NCBI GenBank assembly: GCA_934675735.1 | Contig: CAKURR010000007.1 | Location: forward strand, 1-64,000 | From: an uncultured Clostridia bacterium | GTDB lineage: Bacteria; Bacillota; Clostridia; Christensenellales; Aristaeellaceae | DNA length: 64,000 nucleotides | Direction of reading: 5' to 3' | In this document: positions 1-8,258 of the stretch, in pieces | Layout of the letters: every line of letters starts with the position of its first letter | Position numbering within the stretch: position 1 is the first letter of the stretch | Translations under genes and position numbers: made by a program | Notes under the pieces: model-generated | Told to the model about the DNA's origin: nothing | The model's input: the letters and a program-made list of their open reading frames with translations, nothing else | Database searches by the model: none

Positions 1-119
1 ACCTTCGGGATGAAGGCGACGGTCATGCCGTCCACCGGGCTCTTGCCTTCGGCAAAAGCGGCGGAGCACAGCGTCAGAGCCATGCACAGCACGAGAAGCA
101 TAGACAGGACTTTTTTCAT
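1..119 (-). CDS. lsrB: Sugar/AI-2 ABC transporter substrate-binding protein, N-terminus only (probable LsrB)
   Basis: Only the first 39 or so codons are inside the window; the gene runs off the left edge. The visible part is a signal peptide (MKKVLSMLLVLCMALTLCSA, then AFA), followed by a stretch ending in GMTVAFIPK, typical of the first beta strand of sugar-type periplasmic binding proteins (PBP class I). A clear site TAGGAGGA precedes the ATG. It is the last visible gene of lsrA-lsrC-lsrD, so it should be the extracellular receptor of that importer. Naming it LsrB rests on the neighbours, above all the LsrK-like kinase, not on its own sequence. Confidence 0.75.
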   Translation of the reverse strand, partial: MKKVLSMLLVLCMALTLCSAAFAEGKSPVDGMTVAFIPK

Positions 120-188
120 TTTTGGGTTCCTCCTACGTTTTTTATTTATCTCAAGAGGTGCTCGACAGCGCCCCCTGAAATGCGAAAG

Positions 189-1214
189 TTACTCTTTCTT
201 CCTGCGCTTGAACAGGTGAGAAAGCATGTGCTGACCGGCGATTTCGCGGCCCAGCACAACCAGCACCAAGATGATGCCGATGGGCAGGTCGAGGTTCTGC
301 GTGCTCACGCCGAAGCAGAGCGGCAGGCCGTAGCGCAGAATGCAGATAATCAGCGACGCGAGCACCGTGCCGATGATGCTGCCCTTGCCGCCCGTGTTCA
401 GCGTGCCGCCGAGCACGACGGCGGTGATGATGGCCAGCGTGTAGCCCGAACCGAGGTCGTATTTCGCAGAGTTGACATTCGCCGTCAGCAGCGTGCCCGC
501 AATCGCGGCGCTCACAGCCGAGAGAATGTAGGTGCTCATGATGGTGGCGCGGGTGTTGATGCCGGAGTATTCCGCCGCCTGCGGGTTCACGCCGATGAGG
601 AACAGGCGCTCGCCGTACTTGGTGCGGTGGAGAATCCACATGCACAGCAGAATCAGCGCGACATAAATCACAATCTGCGTCGGGATGCCGAAGATATTGC
701 CCTTGCCGAGGAAACGGAAGCTGACGAACTCGCCCGCCTCGTTTTTGCCCGGGAAGCCGCCGATGCCCTGATACGCCGGAGTTGCGGACATACCGGAGAC
801 CATCAGCGCAATGCCGGAATACAGGAAACTGCCGCCCAGCGTGACGACCATCGGCTGCACGCCGCAGTAGGCGACGAAGAAGCCGGAGAGCGCGCCGCAG
901 ACTGCGGCAACCACCACGGCAATCGCCACGGCCGCCCAGATGTTCAGTCCGGCGTCGCTCCAAAGCACGCCGATGATGATGCTGCTCAAACCGATGATGG
1001 CCGGAGCCTGAATGTCAATGCCGCCGGTAATCATGACCATCGTCACGAACAGCGAGATGATGCACACGCTGATGTAGTTGACGATGCTGTTCATGATGGA
1101 CTGCGGACGCAGGAACTTGGGGTTGGCCGCGCCAAACACCACAAATTCGAGAATCAGAAAGACGACCAGAAATACTTCCCAATGCTTAAAGACCTTTTTC
1201 AGCATGTCCTTCAT
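189..1214 (-). CDS. lsrD: ABC sugar-type permease, LsrD-like
   Basis: A 341-residue hydrophobic protein of the ribose/AI-2 permease family (BPD_transp_2), with about eight to ten membrane segments. Family features seen include IDIQAPAI in the first third and VVLGGTLNTGGKGSIIGT near the C-terminus. The ATG at 1214 was chosen because GGAGG lies just upstream and it overlaps the lsrC stop as ATGA, implying translational coupling. With LsrC it should form the heterodimeric membrane channel for AI-2 uptake. The substrate assignment is inferred from the operon. Confidence 0.88.
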   Translation of the reverse strand: MKDMLKKVFKHWEVFLVVFLILEFVVFGAANPKFLRPQSIMNSIVNYISVCIISLFVTMVMITGGIDIQAPAIIGLSSIIIGVLWSDAGLNIWAAVAIAVVVAAVCGALSGFFVAYCGVQPMVVTLGGSFLYSGIALMVSGMSATPAYQGIGGFPGKNEAGEFVSFRFLGKGNIFGIPTQIVIYVALILLCMWILHRTKYGERLFLIGVNPQAAEYSGINTRATIMSTYILSAVSAAIAGTLLTANVNSAKYDLGSGYTLAIITAVVLGGTLNTGGKGSIIGTVLASLIICILRYGLPLCFGVSTQNLDLPIGIILVLVVLGREIAGQHMLSHLFKRRKKE

Positions 1215-2212
1215 GCTTTCGCGCCTCCTTCGTGTTCCGCCGTTCTGGAGAGAAGGCGCTTTCTGCGGGTCATTTCGATGGAGCGGCGCTGCGCCAGCGC
1301 ATCGATAACCACGATGGCGATGAGCATCACGCCGGTGATGGTGTTGTTGTAGGTGGACGGCAGGCCGATAAAGACCAGCAGTCGGCTGATAGAGGACATG
1401 ATGACCGCGCCGATGGCCGCGCCGACCATGTTGCCCATGCCGCCGGAGAGGGAGATGCCGCCGAGCACACACGCCGCGATGGCGGTCATCTCATAGCCGT
1501 TGCCGGCTACGGTCATGACCTGACCATACTTGGAGGCGAACACGAAGCCGCCCATGCCCGCGAACAGGCCGCAGAGCACATACGCCAGCACCTTCGTGCC
1601 CAGCACGGAGATACCGACCAGATTCGCGCCGCCCGCGTTGTCGCCGACCGCGATGAAGTATTTGCCCTTCCTCGTCTTGGTCAGCGCGATATGCGCCGCA
1701 GCGACGAGCACCAGCGCGATGGCATAATACACGGAAATGCCCGCGAACACCGTCTTGCTGTTCATGTTGGCGAACACGCCGCCGAAGTTTTCAATCGTGC
1801 GTCCGCCGGACATGATGTAAATCAATCCGCGGACCACGCTGTTGGTGCCGAGGGTGAAAATCAACGACGGCACGCCGAAGTAGGCCACGCCGATGCCGTT
1901 GACCAGACCGATGAACGCGCCCGTGACGAGCACGAACAGCAGCATCTTGGGTACGCCCCCGCCCTGCTGGGCGATAAGGCCCGTCATGCCCGCCGTGAGG
2001 CCGAGCGTCGCGCCGATGGAAACGTCAATCTCGCCCGTCATGATGACGAACGCAATGCCGACCGCCAGCAGCGTGTACATCGTCGCCGTGTTGAAGCAGC
2101 TGATGATGTTGTCGTATTTCAGAAAGTCGGGCGCCGCAATGCCGGTGATGGCAAACAGCAGAATCAGGAACAGCGCGCTGGAGAGCCAGCGGGCTTTCAG
2201 CAGGTTTTTCAT
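1211..2212 (-). CDS. lsrC: ABC sugar-type permease, LsrC-like
   Basis: A 333-residue integral membrane protein of the same BPD_transp_2 family as its neighbour. GEIDVSIGATLGLTAG is the typical conserved loop near the N-terminus, and AACVLGGISLSGGMGN is the EAA-like coupling segment that contacts the ATPase. The C-terminus ends in a basic tail (RRSIEMTRRKRLLSR). Start and stop overlap lsrA and lsrD by 4 bp (ATGA), so the three genes form one tightly coupled operon. Its role is one half of the AI-2 channel, a role known for LsrC of enteric bacteria and inferred here. Confidence 0.88.
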   Translation of the reverse strand: MKNLLKARWLSSALFLILLFAITGIAAPDFLKYDNIISCFNTATMYTLLAVGIAFVIMTGEIDVSIGATLGLTAGMTGLIAQQGGGVPKMLLFVLVTGAFIGLVNGIGVAYFGVPSLIFTLGTNSVVRGLIYIMSGGRTIENFGGVFANMNSKTVFAGISVYYAIALVLVAAAHIALTKTRKGKYFIAVGDNAGGANLVGISVLGTKVLAYVLCGLFAGMGGFVFASKYGQVMTVAGNGYEMTAIAACVLGGISLSGGMGNMVGAAIGAVIMSSISRLLVFIGLPSTYNNTITGVMLIAIVVIDALAQRRSIEMTRRKRLLSRTAEHEGGAKA

Positions 2213-3735
2213 TTCTCGGATACCTTCCTTTCATGCGCAATGCCGAAGGAGGCGCTGGTGAGAGCATCCTGCGTGATTTCCTCGCGGCTGAACTCGCCGT
2301 TAATCCGTCCCTGGAAAACCGTCACCGCGCGGTCGGCCAGCTCGACGACTTCTTCCATATCGGAGGAAACCATCAGCACGGCCACGCCCGCGTCCTTGAG
2401 CTGGCGGATGATGTTGTATACGTCGCCGCGGGCTGCCGCATCGATGCCGCGGGTCGGCTCGTCGAGAATGACGACTTTCGGATTGGTAGACAGCGCGCGG
2501 GCGATAACCACCTTCTGCTGGTTGCCGCCGGAAAGGCTGCCGATTTGATCCTCAAGCGAAACAATCTTCGTTCTGAAATCGTTGACGTATTTCTGCGCGA
2601 TTTCGCCCTGACGGCGGCGGTCCATGTTCACCGCGCCGACATCCTTGCCGTTGAGCAGCGCGGACGTTGTATTGGAAGAAATCGAGCGGATTTTGAAAAT
2701 GCCGTGGTAGTGGCGATCCTCCGGCACGAAGTTGATGCCGGCCTGAAGCACCTGCTTGGTGGAAAGGCCCGTGATGTCGCGCCCGTCCAGAATCACCTTG
2801 CCGCCAAGCACCTTGTCGCGGCCGAAGATGGTGCTGATCAGCTCCGTGCGGCCCGCGCCGACAACGCCCGCGATACCGAGGATTTCACCCGGGTACAGGT
2901 CAAAGGTGATGTTGCTGAAGCCGTAGCCGCTGAAATCCTGCACCTGCATGACAGGCTTGAGGTGCGCGTAATCGACCGGCACATACGTCTTTTCAGCCTG
3001 CTGGCCGCCCTGCGCGTCGTTGGGCAGAAGGCCCTGAATCAGCATTTCCTTGGTGAAGTTCGTGACCGGGCCTTCCAGCGTAATCACGCCGTCGCGCATG
3101 ATGGCGACCTTCGTGGCGATTTCAAAAACCTCGGTCAGGCGGTGCGTAATATAAATGATGGCAATGCCTTTTTTCTTCAAATCCTCGACCGTCTTGAACA
3201 GCGACTGCACCTCGTTGAAGGTCAGAGAGCTGGTCGGTTCGTCAAGAATCAGAATCTGCGCGTTGCGCATCATGCCGCGCAGAAGCTCGACCAGCTGCTG
3301 CTCGGCGATGGAAAGCGTGTTGGCCTTGCGCTGAAGGTTCAAATCGAAGTTCAGTTCCTTCATACAGTTGGCCAGGCGCTTTTTCAGTTCGCCTTCATTT
3401 TCGTTGAAGCCCATCAGAATGTTTTCCAGAACCGTCATGTTCGGGAAAAGCATCGGCTCCTGCGGCACCAGATAAATGCCATGCGCCAGCGAGGCGGCGG
3501 GCTTGCCGAGCTTGGCAACCTGCCCGTCGATGAGGATATCGCCCTCATCGCACGAATAAATACCCATGATAATCTTCATGAGCGTCGATTTGCCGGCGCC
3601 GTTGCCGCCAATCAGCGCGACAACCTCGCCCGCATCCACGCTCAGGTTGATTCCCTTGAGCACGGCGTTTTGCCCAAACGTTTTGCGAATGCCCTTGACC
3701 TCAAGGCGCGGGGCCGTCGTATTCTTTATGGCCAT
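2209..3735 (-). CDS. lsrA: AI-2 ABC transporter ATPase with two nucleotide-binding domains, LsrA-like
   Basis: A 508-residue fused ATPase with two ABC domains, as in ribose/AI-2 importers. Domain 1 has Walker A GGNGAGKST (residues 43-51), a Q-loop region VPQEPMLFPNMTVLENIL and Walker B ILILDEPTSSL, with a degenerate signature (LSIAEQQ). Domain 2 has a degenerate Walker A, the motif PEDRHYHGI, signature LSGGNQQKV and Walker B VILDEPTRGID. One good domain and one weaker domain is usual for this family. The gene is first in its operon, 259 bp from the divergent lsrR, and has a near-consensus promoter. Confidence 0.9.
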   Translation of the reverse strand: MAIKNTTAPRLEVKGIRKTFGQNAVLKGINLSVDAGEVVALIGGNGAGKSTLMKIIMGIYSCDEGDILIDGQVAKLGKPAASLAHGIYLVPQEPMLFPNMTVLENILMGFNENEGELKKRLANCMKELNFDLNLQRKANTLSIAEQQLVELLRGMMRNAQILILDEPTSSLTFNEVQSLFKTVEDLKKKGIAIIYITHRLTEVFEIATKVAIMRDGVITLEGPVTNFTKEMLIQGLLPNDAQGGQQAEKTYVPVDYAHLKPVMQVQDFSGYGFSNITFDLYPGEILGIAGVVGAGRTELISTIFGRDKVLGGKVILDGRDITGLSTKQVLQAGINFVPEDRHYHGIFKIRSISSNTTSALLNGKDVGAVNMDRRRQGEIAQKYVNDFRTKIVSLEDQIGSLSGGNQQKVVIARALSTNPKVVILDEPTRGIDAAARGDVYNIIRQLKDAGVAVLMVSSDMEEVVELADRAVTVFQGRINGEFSREEITQDALTSASFGIAHERKVSEK

Positions 3736-3799
3736 ATCATATACTCCTGCGTTTTGCGATTACAAAGGTTTGCTCGTTGCACAATCTTTTGTTGCCTCC

Positions 3800-3828
3800 A
3801 TTTTAAGCTCGTCTGTGCAATTTGTCAA
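3800..3828 (-). promoter_or_regulatory. Promoter of the lsrACDB operon
   Basis: Read on the minus strand, TTGACA (3823-3828), a 17-bp spacer and TAAAAT (3800-3805) form a sigma-A promoter one mismatch from consensus. The start would fall near 3793, about 55 bp before lsrA. Confidence 0.75.
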
Positions 3829-3896
3829 GATATTTTTCTCAGTTTTTGAAAATCATGCTTTCCCTTTTCAAAACGGATGATTATTTTGCAAAAGAA
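3829..3896. promoter_or_regulatory. Candidate LsrR operator region between divergent promoters
   Basis: An AT-rich stretch of 68 bp lies between the two -35 boxes. It contains the inverted repeat TTTTGAAAA...TTTTCAAAA, with 12 bp between arms. A direct repeat TTTGTTTCA also occurs at 3939-3947 and 3958-3966, downstream of the lsrR start point. Either could bind LsrR; which one does is not shown by sequence. Confidence 0.4.
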
Positions 3897-3925
3897 TTGA
3901 CATCCGCTTTCAACGGTGCTATACT
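3897..3925 (+). promoter_or_regulatory. Promoter of lsrR-lsrK
   Basis: A perfect -35 TTGACA (3897-3902), a 17-bp spacer and -10 TATACT (3920-3925). The start would be near 3932, giving lsrR a leader of about 60 bases. Confidence 0.8.
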
Positions 3926-3994
3926 TCTTGTGTAAACTTTTGTTTCAGTATTTGATATTTGTTTCATCGTTTTTCGGTGGGAAACGGAGCCGCT

Positions 3995-4921
3995 ATGAAT
4001 AACGCCGTTCATTACGAGGACGCGCTGATGGTCAAGGCCGCGTGGTATTATTATTTTGAAAATATGACGCAGCAGGCCATCGCCGACCGCCTCTCCATCA
4101 GCCGCATGCGCGTCATCAAGCTGCTCGACGCGGCGCGGCAGAGCGGCGTCATCCAGTTCCGCCTTCGGTCGGACAGCGTGGGCATGATGGAGCAGAGCCG
4201 CGAGCTGATGCAGAAGTATCATCTGAAAGACGTGTTCATCATCCCCGAGGCCGAGCAGGAAAGCCAGCTCAACGAATCCGTCGCCCGCGCGGGCGCGATG
4301 TATGTCGCGGATCGGCTGGGCGACAACGCCTGCATCAACGCGGGTTACGGCGATACGCTCAGCCGCACGCTCAACCATCTGGCCACCATGGTGCAAACCC
4401 CCGTCACCTGCATCTCGCTGACAGGCGGCGTTTCCTATTATCTGCCCAACGGGCGCAGCAACATCTTCAACGCGCGGCTGTATCTCATGCCCGCGCCGCT
4501 GCTCGCCTCGTCCCACGAAATGGCCGCGGCAATGCGCGCGGAGGCTTCCGTCAGCGAAATCATCCGCATGGCGAAGCTCTCCTCCTTCACGCTGGTGGGC
4601 ATCGGCTCGATGCATGAAACGGCGACCATCGTCCGTTCCGGCATCATCACCCAAAACGAGCTTTTCCGCCTGCGCATGGCCGGGGCGGTCGGCGACGTGC
4701 TCTGCCACTTCGTCAACGAAAACGGCGAACTGATTCCCAGCGATATCGAAGAGCGGCTCATCTCCACCCCGCTTGAACAGCTCCGCACGTCGGATAACGT
4801 CGTCGGGCTGGCTGCGGGTGCGCAGAAGGCCGAAGCGATTCGCGCGATTCTGCGCGGCGGCTATCTCGACGTGCTTATCACCGACGAGCCGACCGCAGCT
4901 CTGCTTCTCAAGGGCGAGTGA
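3995..4921 (+). CDS. lsrR: SorC/DeoR-type transcriptional regulator, LsrR-like
   Basis: A 308-residue SorC-family repressor. The N-terminal helix-turn-helix lies at about residues 24-46 (MTQQAIADRLSISRMRVIKL). The rest is the sugar-phosphate-binding domain, with SLTGGVSYY, LMPAPLLASS, VGIGSM and a C-terminal KAEAIRAILRGGYLDVLITD, a block typical of LsrR. LsrR of enteric bacteria represses lsr genes until it binds phospho-AI-2. The divergent arrangement beside lsrA and the adjacent kinase support the same logic here. The ATG at 3995 follows CGGAG; an earlier in-frame ATG at 3959 lacks a ribosome site. Confidence 0.88.
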   Translation: MNNAVHYEDALMVKAAWYYYFENMTQQAIADRLSISRMRVIKLLDAARQSGVIQFRLRSDSVGMMEQSRELMQKYHLKDVFIIPEAEQESQLNESVARAGAMYVADRLGDNACINAGYGDTLSRTLNHLATMVQTPVTCISLTGGVSYYLPNGRSNIFNARLYLMPAPLLASSHEMAAAMRAEASVSEIIRMAKLSSFTLVGIGSMHETATIVRSGIITQNELFRLRMAGAVGDVLCHFVNENGELIPSDIEERLISTPLEQLRTSDNVVGLAAGAQKAEAIRAILRGGYLDVLITDEPTAALLLKGE

Positions 4922-4980
4922 GCGCCCCTGACATAAACGACAAGTCAACGCAAAACAACGCATTTGAAAGGATGATTTCA

Positions 4981-6543
4981 ATGGCAAAAACGCTTATGGC
5001 CGTCGATGCGGGCACCGGCAGCGTCCGCGCCGTGCTGTTCAGCCTGGAGGGCGAGCAGCTGGGCTGCGTTCAGCAGGAATGGACGCATAAAGAGGACCCC
5101 CGCTACCCCGGCAGCATGGATTTCGACTGGGTGCATAACTGGGACCTCGCCCGCAATTGCATCCGCGGCGTCATCGAGCAGACGGGCGTCGATCCGCATG
5201 ATATCGCCGCTGTTTCCACCACCTGCATGCGCGAGGGCATCGTGCTCTACGACAAGGACGGGCAGGAAATCTGGGCCTGCGCCAATGTCGATGCGCGCAG
5301 CGACGATGAAGTGGCTCAGCTCGTGCACATGAACCCCGAGCTGGAAAAGCAGATTTACCGCGAGTCCGGCCAGACCTACGCGCTGGGCGCTCTGCCCCGC
5401 CTGTTCTGGGTCAAGAATAAGATGCCCGAGGTCTATGAAAAGACCGCGATGTGCACCATGTTCAACGACTGGCTCATCTATAAGATGACGGGCGTGTTCT
5501 CCTCCGAGCCGTCCAACGCCTGCACCACGGGTATCTTTGACCTCAAGGCGCGCGACTGGGACGACAAAATCGCCGCTTCCATCGGCCTTAAGACGGGCAT
5601 TTTCCCGAAGATTTCCGAGTGCGGCACCGTCGTCGCCAAGGTCGGCGCTCAGGGTGCGGCCGAAACCGGTCTGGCCGAAGGCACGCCCGTCGTCGCGGGC
5701 GGCGGCGACGCGCAGCTGGGCTGCGTGGGCGTCGGCGTGGTGGACGCGAATCAGGCGGCCATCTTCGGCGGCAGCTTCTGGCAGTACGAGTATAACACCG
5801 ACGAGGCCAAGACCGACGAGCATTGCCGCGTCCGCGTCAACTGCCACAGCGTCCCCGGTATTTGGCAGTATGAGGCCCTTGCCTTCAAGCCCGGCATGGT
5901 CATGCGCTGGTATCGCGACGCGTTCTGCCAGTATGAGAAGGAGCTTTCCAAGACCACCGGCCGCGACCCCTATGACCTCATGAATGAAAAGGCCAAGGAT
6001 ATCCCTGCCGGCTGCTACGGCATGATGTGCGCGTTCTCCGACGTGATGAACTATATCTCCTGGCGGCACGCCAGCCCGATGTTCATCAACTTCGATTTCG
6101 ACCCCGATAAGTTCAACCGCTATACCTTCTATCGCGCCATTATGGAAAACACCGCGATGGTCACCTACGGCCATATGCAGCTCGTCCGCGAGTCCACAGG
6201 CAACATTCCGAAGGAAGTCGTATTCGCCAGCGGCGCATCCAAGAGCGAGCTTTGGTGCCAGATTCTTGCCGACGTGCTGGGCATTCCGGTCAACGTGCCG
6301 AATGTCAAGGAAGCCACCGCGCTGGGCGCGGCCATCATGGCAGGCCACGGCGTGGGCCTCTTCCCCGATATCTCCGCGACGGCGAAGAAGCTCGTGCACA
6401 TCGAGCGCCGTTTTGAGCCGAATATGGAAAACCACGCGACCTATATGAAGCTCTATGAGGATTGGCGGAAGATGTACGCCCGTGAGCTGCAAATCGCCGA
6501 TGACCGCATCACCCGCTATATGTGGGCCGCGCCGGGCGTGTGA
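4981..6543 (+). CDS. lsrK: Autoinducer-2 kinase, LsrK-like (FGGY family)
   Basis: A 520-residue FGGY carbohydrate kinase that phosphorylates imported AI-2 (DPD) so that it is trapped and can bind LsrR. The phosphate-1 loop is DAGTGSVRAVLF (about 9-20); the likely catalytic Asp is D243 in AGGGDAQLGC. MREGIVLYDKDG, IWACANVDAR and VNVPNVKEATALGAAI agree closely with what I know of enteric LsrK, much better than with xylulo- or rhamnulokinases. The ATG at 4981 follows GAAAGGA by 8 bases. It is 59 bp downstream of lsrR, so the two are probably cotranscribed. Confidence 0.88.
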   Translation: MAKTLMAVDAGTGSVRAVLFSLEGEQLGCVQQEWTHKEDPRYPGSMDFDWVHNWDLARNCIRGVIEQTGVDPHDIAAVSTTCMREGIVLYDKDGQEIWACANVDARSDDEVAQLVHMNPELEKQIYRESGQTYALGALPRLFWVKNKMPEVYEKTAMCTMFNDWLIYKMTGVFSSEPSNACTTGIFDLKARDWDDKIAASIGLKTGIFPKISECGTVVAKVGAQGAAETGLAEGTPVVAGGGDAQLGCVGVGVVDANQAAIFGGSFWQYEYNTDEAKTDEHCRVRVNCHSVPGIWQYEALAFKPGMVMRWYRDAFCQYEKELSKTTGRDPYDLMNEKAKDIPAGCYGMMCAFSDVMNYISWRHASPMFINFDFDPDKFNRYTFYRAIMENTAMVTYGHMQLVRESTGNIPKEVVFASGASKSELWCQILADVLGIPVNVPNVKEATALGAAIMAGHGVGLFPDISATAKKLVHIERRFEPNMENHATYMKLYEDWRKMYARELQIADDRITRYMWAAPGV

Positions 6544-6580
6544 TTGCAAACTTTCTTTTAACCGCCGCGAAGCAAAGAAG

Positions 6581-6631
6581 GGAGTCTGAGGGACTTCGTC
6601 CCTCAGGCAGGTTTGGGCGGCAGCCCAACGT
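6581..6631 (+). repeat. Stem-loop repeat copy 1 (A and B stems only)
   Basis: Two palindromes: CTGAGGGAC...GTCCCTCAG (A stem) and TGGGCGGCAGCCCA (B stem), the latter followed by ACG. Same architecture as the other intergenic elements in this window but with a different stem sequence. It lies between lsrK and the cupin gene. Confidence 0.65.
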
Positions 6632-6660
6632 CTCCCTTTCTTAAATCGTAAAAAAACAAA

Positions 6661-6698
6661 GTTTCAGAGCAGACTGCGAAGCAGTCTACGATTGAAAC
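6661..6698. repeat. 38-bp GTTTCA/TGAAAC palindromic repeat, copy 1
   Basis: Begins GTTTCAGAGCAG and ends CTACGATTGAAAC, with an inner stem GACTGC-GAA-GCAGTC. A second copy at 41288-41325 has the same outer sequence but the inner stem GGATGC-AAA-GCATCC, so pairing is kept while the sequence differs. Only single units are found, not an array. Confidence 0.7.
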
Positions 6699-6756
6699 AC
6701 CTTCAAACCGCAAACCAAACTTACACCATCAACCACCGCGAAGGGAGAAAACAGCT

Positions 6757-7107
6757 ATGTATATCGTAAACGAAGAAGATAAAGAGTATCGCTTTGGCGA
6801 CAGCGGCCCCAAGTACCTGATGAAAGGCCCGCGCATGAATTTCGCGCTCGTGCAGTTCCAGGCCGGTCAGGATTTCAAGGCGCACTATCACAATGTGATG
6901 GAAGAGAATTTCTACATTCTCGAAGGCGAAGTGGATATCGTTGTGGACGGCGTGGTCAACCATCTGCGTCCGGGCCAGATGATTCACATCGAGCCGGGCG
7001 AGATTCACTACGTCATCAACAATTCCGGCGCGCCGATGAAGATGATTTCCACCCTCGCGCCCTACACGAACCCCGACAAGGTGGACGTGGAGAACTACAC
7101 GTATTAA
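6757..7107 (+). CDS. Small single-domain cupin protein
   Basis: A 116-residue cupin_2 barrel. Motif 1 is G38, H43, H45, E50 and G57 (within GQDFKAHYHNVMEENFYILE). Motif 2 is PGQMIHIEPGEIHYVINN with a conserved His, so a metal site is intact. There is no signal peptide. GGGAG precedes the ATG. It lies 213 bp after lsrK on the same strand. Enteric lsr operons use LsrG and LsrF to process phospho-AI-2, and neither is visible here. I infer the cupin may isomerise or bind phospho-AI-2 or a product, but nothing in the sequence proves this. Confidence 0.8.
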   Translation: MYIVNEEDKEYRFGDSGPKYLMKGPRMNFALVQFQAGQDFKAHYHNVMEENFYILEGEVDIVVDGVVNHLRPGQMIHIEPGEIHYVINNSGAPMKMISTLAPYTNPDKVDVENYTY

Positions 7108-7110
7108 GGG

Positions 7111-7190
7111 ACGTTGGGGCTTTGCCCCAAACCCCGGAAGGGAACTGAGTTCCCTTCACCTTCCGTATTTTGATTGCTTCGCAATCAAAA
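7111..7190 (-). repeat. Stem-loop repeat copy 2 (B-A-C)
   Basis: Order along the plus strand: GGGGCTTTGCCCC (B), AAGGGAACTGAGTTCCCTT (A), TTTGATTGCTTCGCAATCAAA (C). B is next to the cupin stop. Confidence 0.8.
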
Positions 7191-7275
7191 AGAAAAAAAG
7201 TTTTTTTACAGAAAAAAGCGGTGTTCCCGTGAAAAGGAGCGCCGCTTCTCTTACGTTTTTGATAAAAACCAATCT

Positions 7276-8157
7276 TCAACCGTTTCCAAACCCAAATCCG
7301 ACAACCTGATTCCCATCGACCTTCAAATCGATCAATGTATAAATATCCGGCATACCGTCCCTGCGCATCTCATCCGTTGAATAAAAAGAAACCATATACG
7401 TAAGCGGCGCTTCGTTCTTCGGGATATAATTGCACTGCACCCATGTGCTGCACGCATCCAGCAATTCCCGCGTCACGGGTTCTTCGCTGCCGTTATACGG
7501 CGTTTGCTGTTCAAGCAAAATCCGCTTTGCTTCTTCCACAGCTTTTTCATAGGAAAGCTCGTCGTCCTTCGGCTCTGTGATGCAGTAATCGATGGCGTCG
7601 TCCTGAACGAATTTGTAATCTTCAAGGCTGCCTTTTACAAATCCGGTTTTTTCCGGCACATCCAACGTCCGTACATGAATCCAGCCGTTGTTACAGCCCA
7701 AAATCTGCGTCCAGCCCAGGTTCGTCCGCGCGATTTCTTCGGATTGTGCGTCGCATGCCTTCATCACCCTGACCTCGCCCGTTGACGCATACGAAGTGAT
7801 TCGGCCCAACAGCGTGCGGATGCCATCCTCGGTATACGCCAGAACATAGACATTCATATAACCCGTCAGACTGCCGTTGTCTTCATCTCCCACCCGCACG
7901 CGAACCCATTTCCCCTCCACATCCAAAACCTGAACGCGCACGTTGGGATAATAGGTCATGATCACGTTTCCATTCGGCTGATCCAGCAGTTCCGCCATGC
8001 CGCGCGTTGCGGCCGGGCCGACCGTCGGCGTATCATACTCCGCCGCCCAATCCGCGCGCGTCTGCGTCGGGATTGCGCCCGTCCACTGTCCGGCCTGCGC
8101 CGTCTGGCTGATCATCAGGCTCACTGCCAAAACCAACAATCCGATTTTCCCTTTCAT
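7276..8157 (-). CDS. Secreted protein with SH3-like domains, unknown function
   Basis: A 293-residue protein with a signal peptide (MKGKIGLLVLAVSLMISQTAQA). Two beta-rich segments at about residues 50-110 (including VRVQVLDVEGKWVRVRVGDEDNGSLTG) and 125-180 (GWTQILGCNNGWIHVRTLDV) look like bacterial SH3-type modules, which often bind cell wall. The C-terminal third (SYEKAVEEAKRILLEQQTPY onward) resembles no family I recognise. AAGGAGG sits 7 bases before the ATG. It is monocistronic between two repeat-bearing gaps. An extracytoplasmic location is likely. Confidence 0.75.
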   Translation of the reverse strand: MKGKIGLLVLAVSLMISQTAQAGQWTGAIPTQTRADWAAEYDTPTVGPAATRGMAELLDQPNGNVIMTYYPNVRVQVLDVEGKWVRVRVGDEDNGSLTGYMNVYVLAYTEDGIRTLLGRITSYASTGEVRVMKACDAQSEEIARTNLGWTQILGCNNGWIHVRTLDVPEKTGFVKGSLEDYKFVQDDAIDYCITEPKDDELSYEKAVEEAKRILLEQQTPYNGSEEPVTRELLDACSTWVQCNYIPKNEAPLTYMVSFYSTDEMRRDGMPDIYTLIDLKVDGNQVVGFGFGNG

Positions 8158-8258
8158 GTCTTATCCTCCTTTTTTCGGGGAATGCAAAAAGCCCTTCCCG
8201 CATCTCTACTCATAAAGACGAGCGCAGGAAGTGGAAAATTTCACTTGATTAAAAATTT

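Noticed and set aside
151..1352. Long open frames opposite to lsr, rsuA, nadE, glg and kinase genes
   Set aside because: High-GC antisense shadows: rich in Arg, Ala, His and Gly, without ribosome sites or family motifs; the true genes lie on the other strand.
6661..6698. Sequence with GTTTCA...TGAAAC ends that looks like a CRISPR repeat
   Set aside because: Only single units occur, 35 kb apart; there are no spacers and no cas genes in the window.
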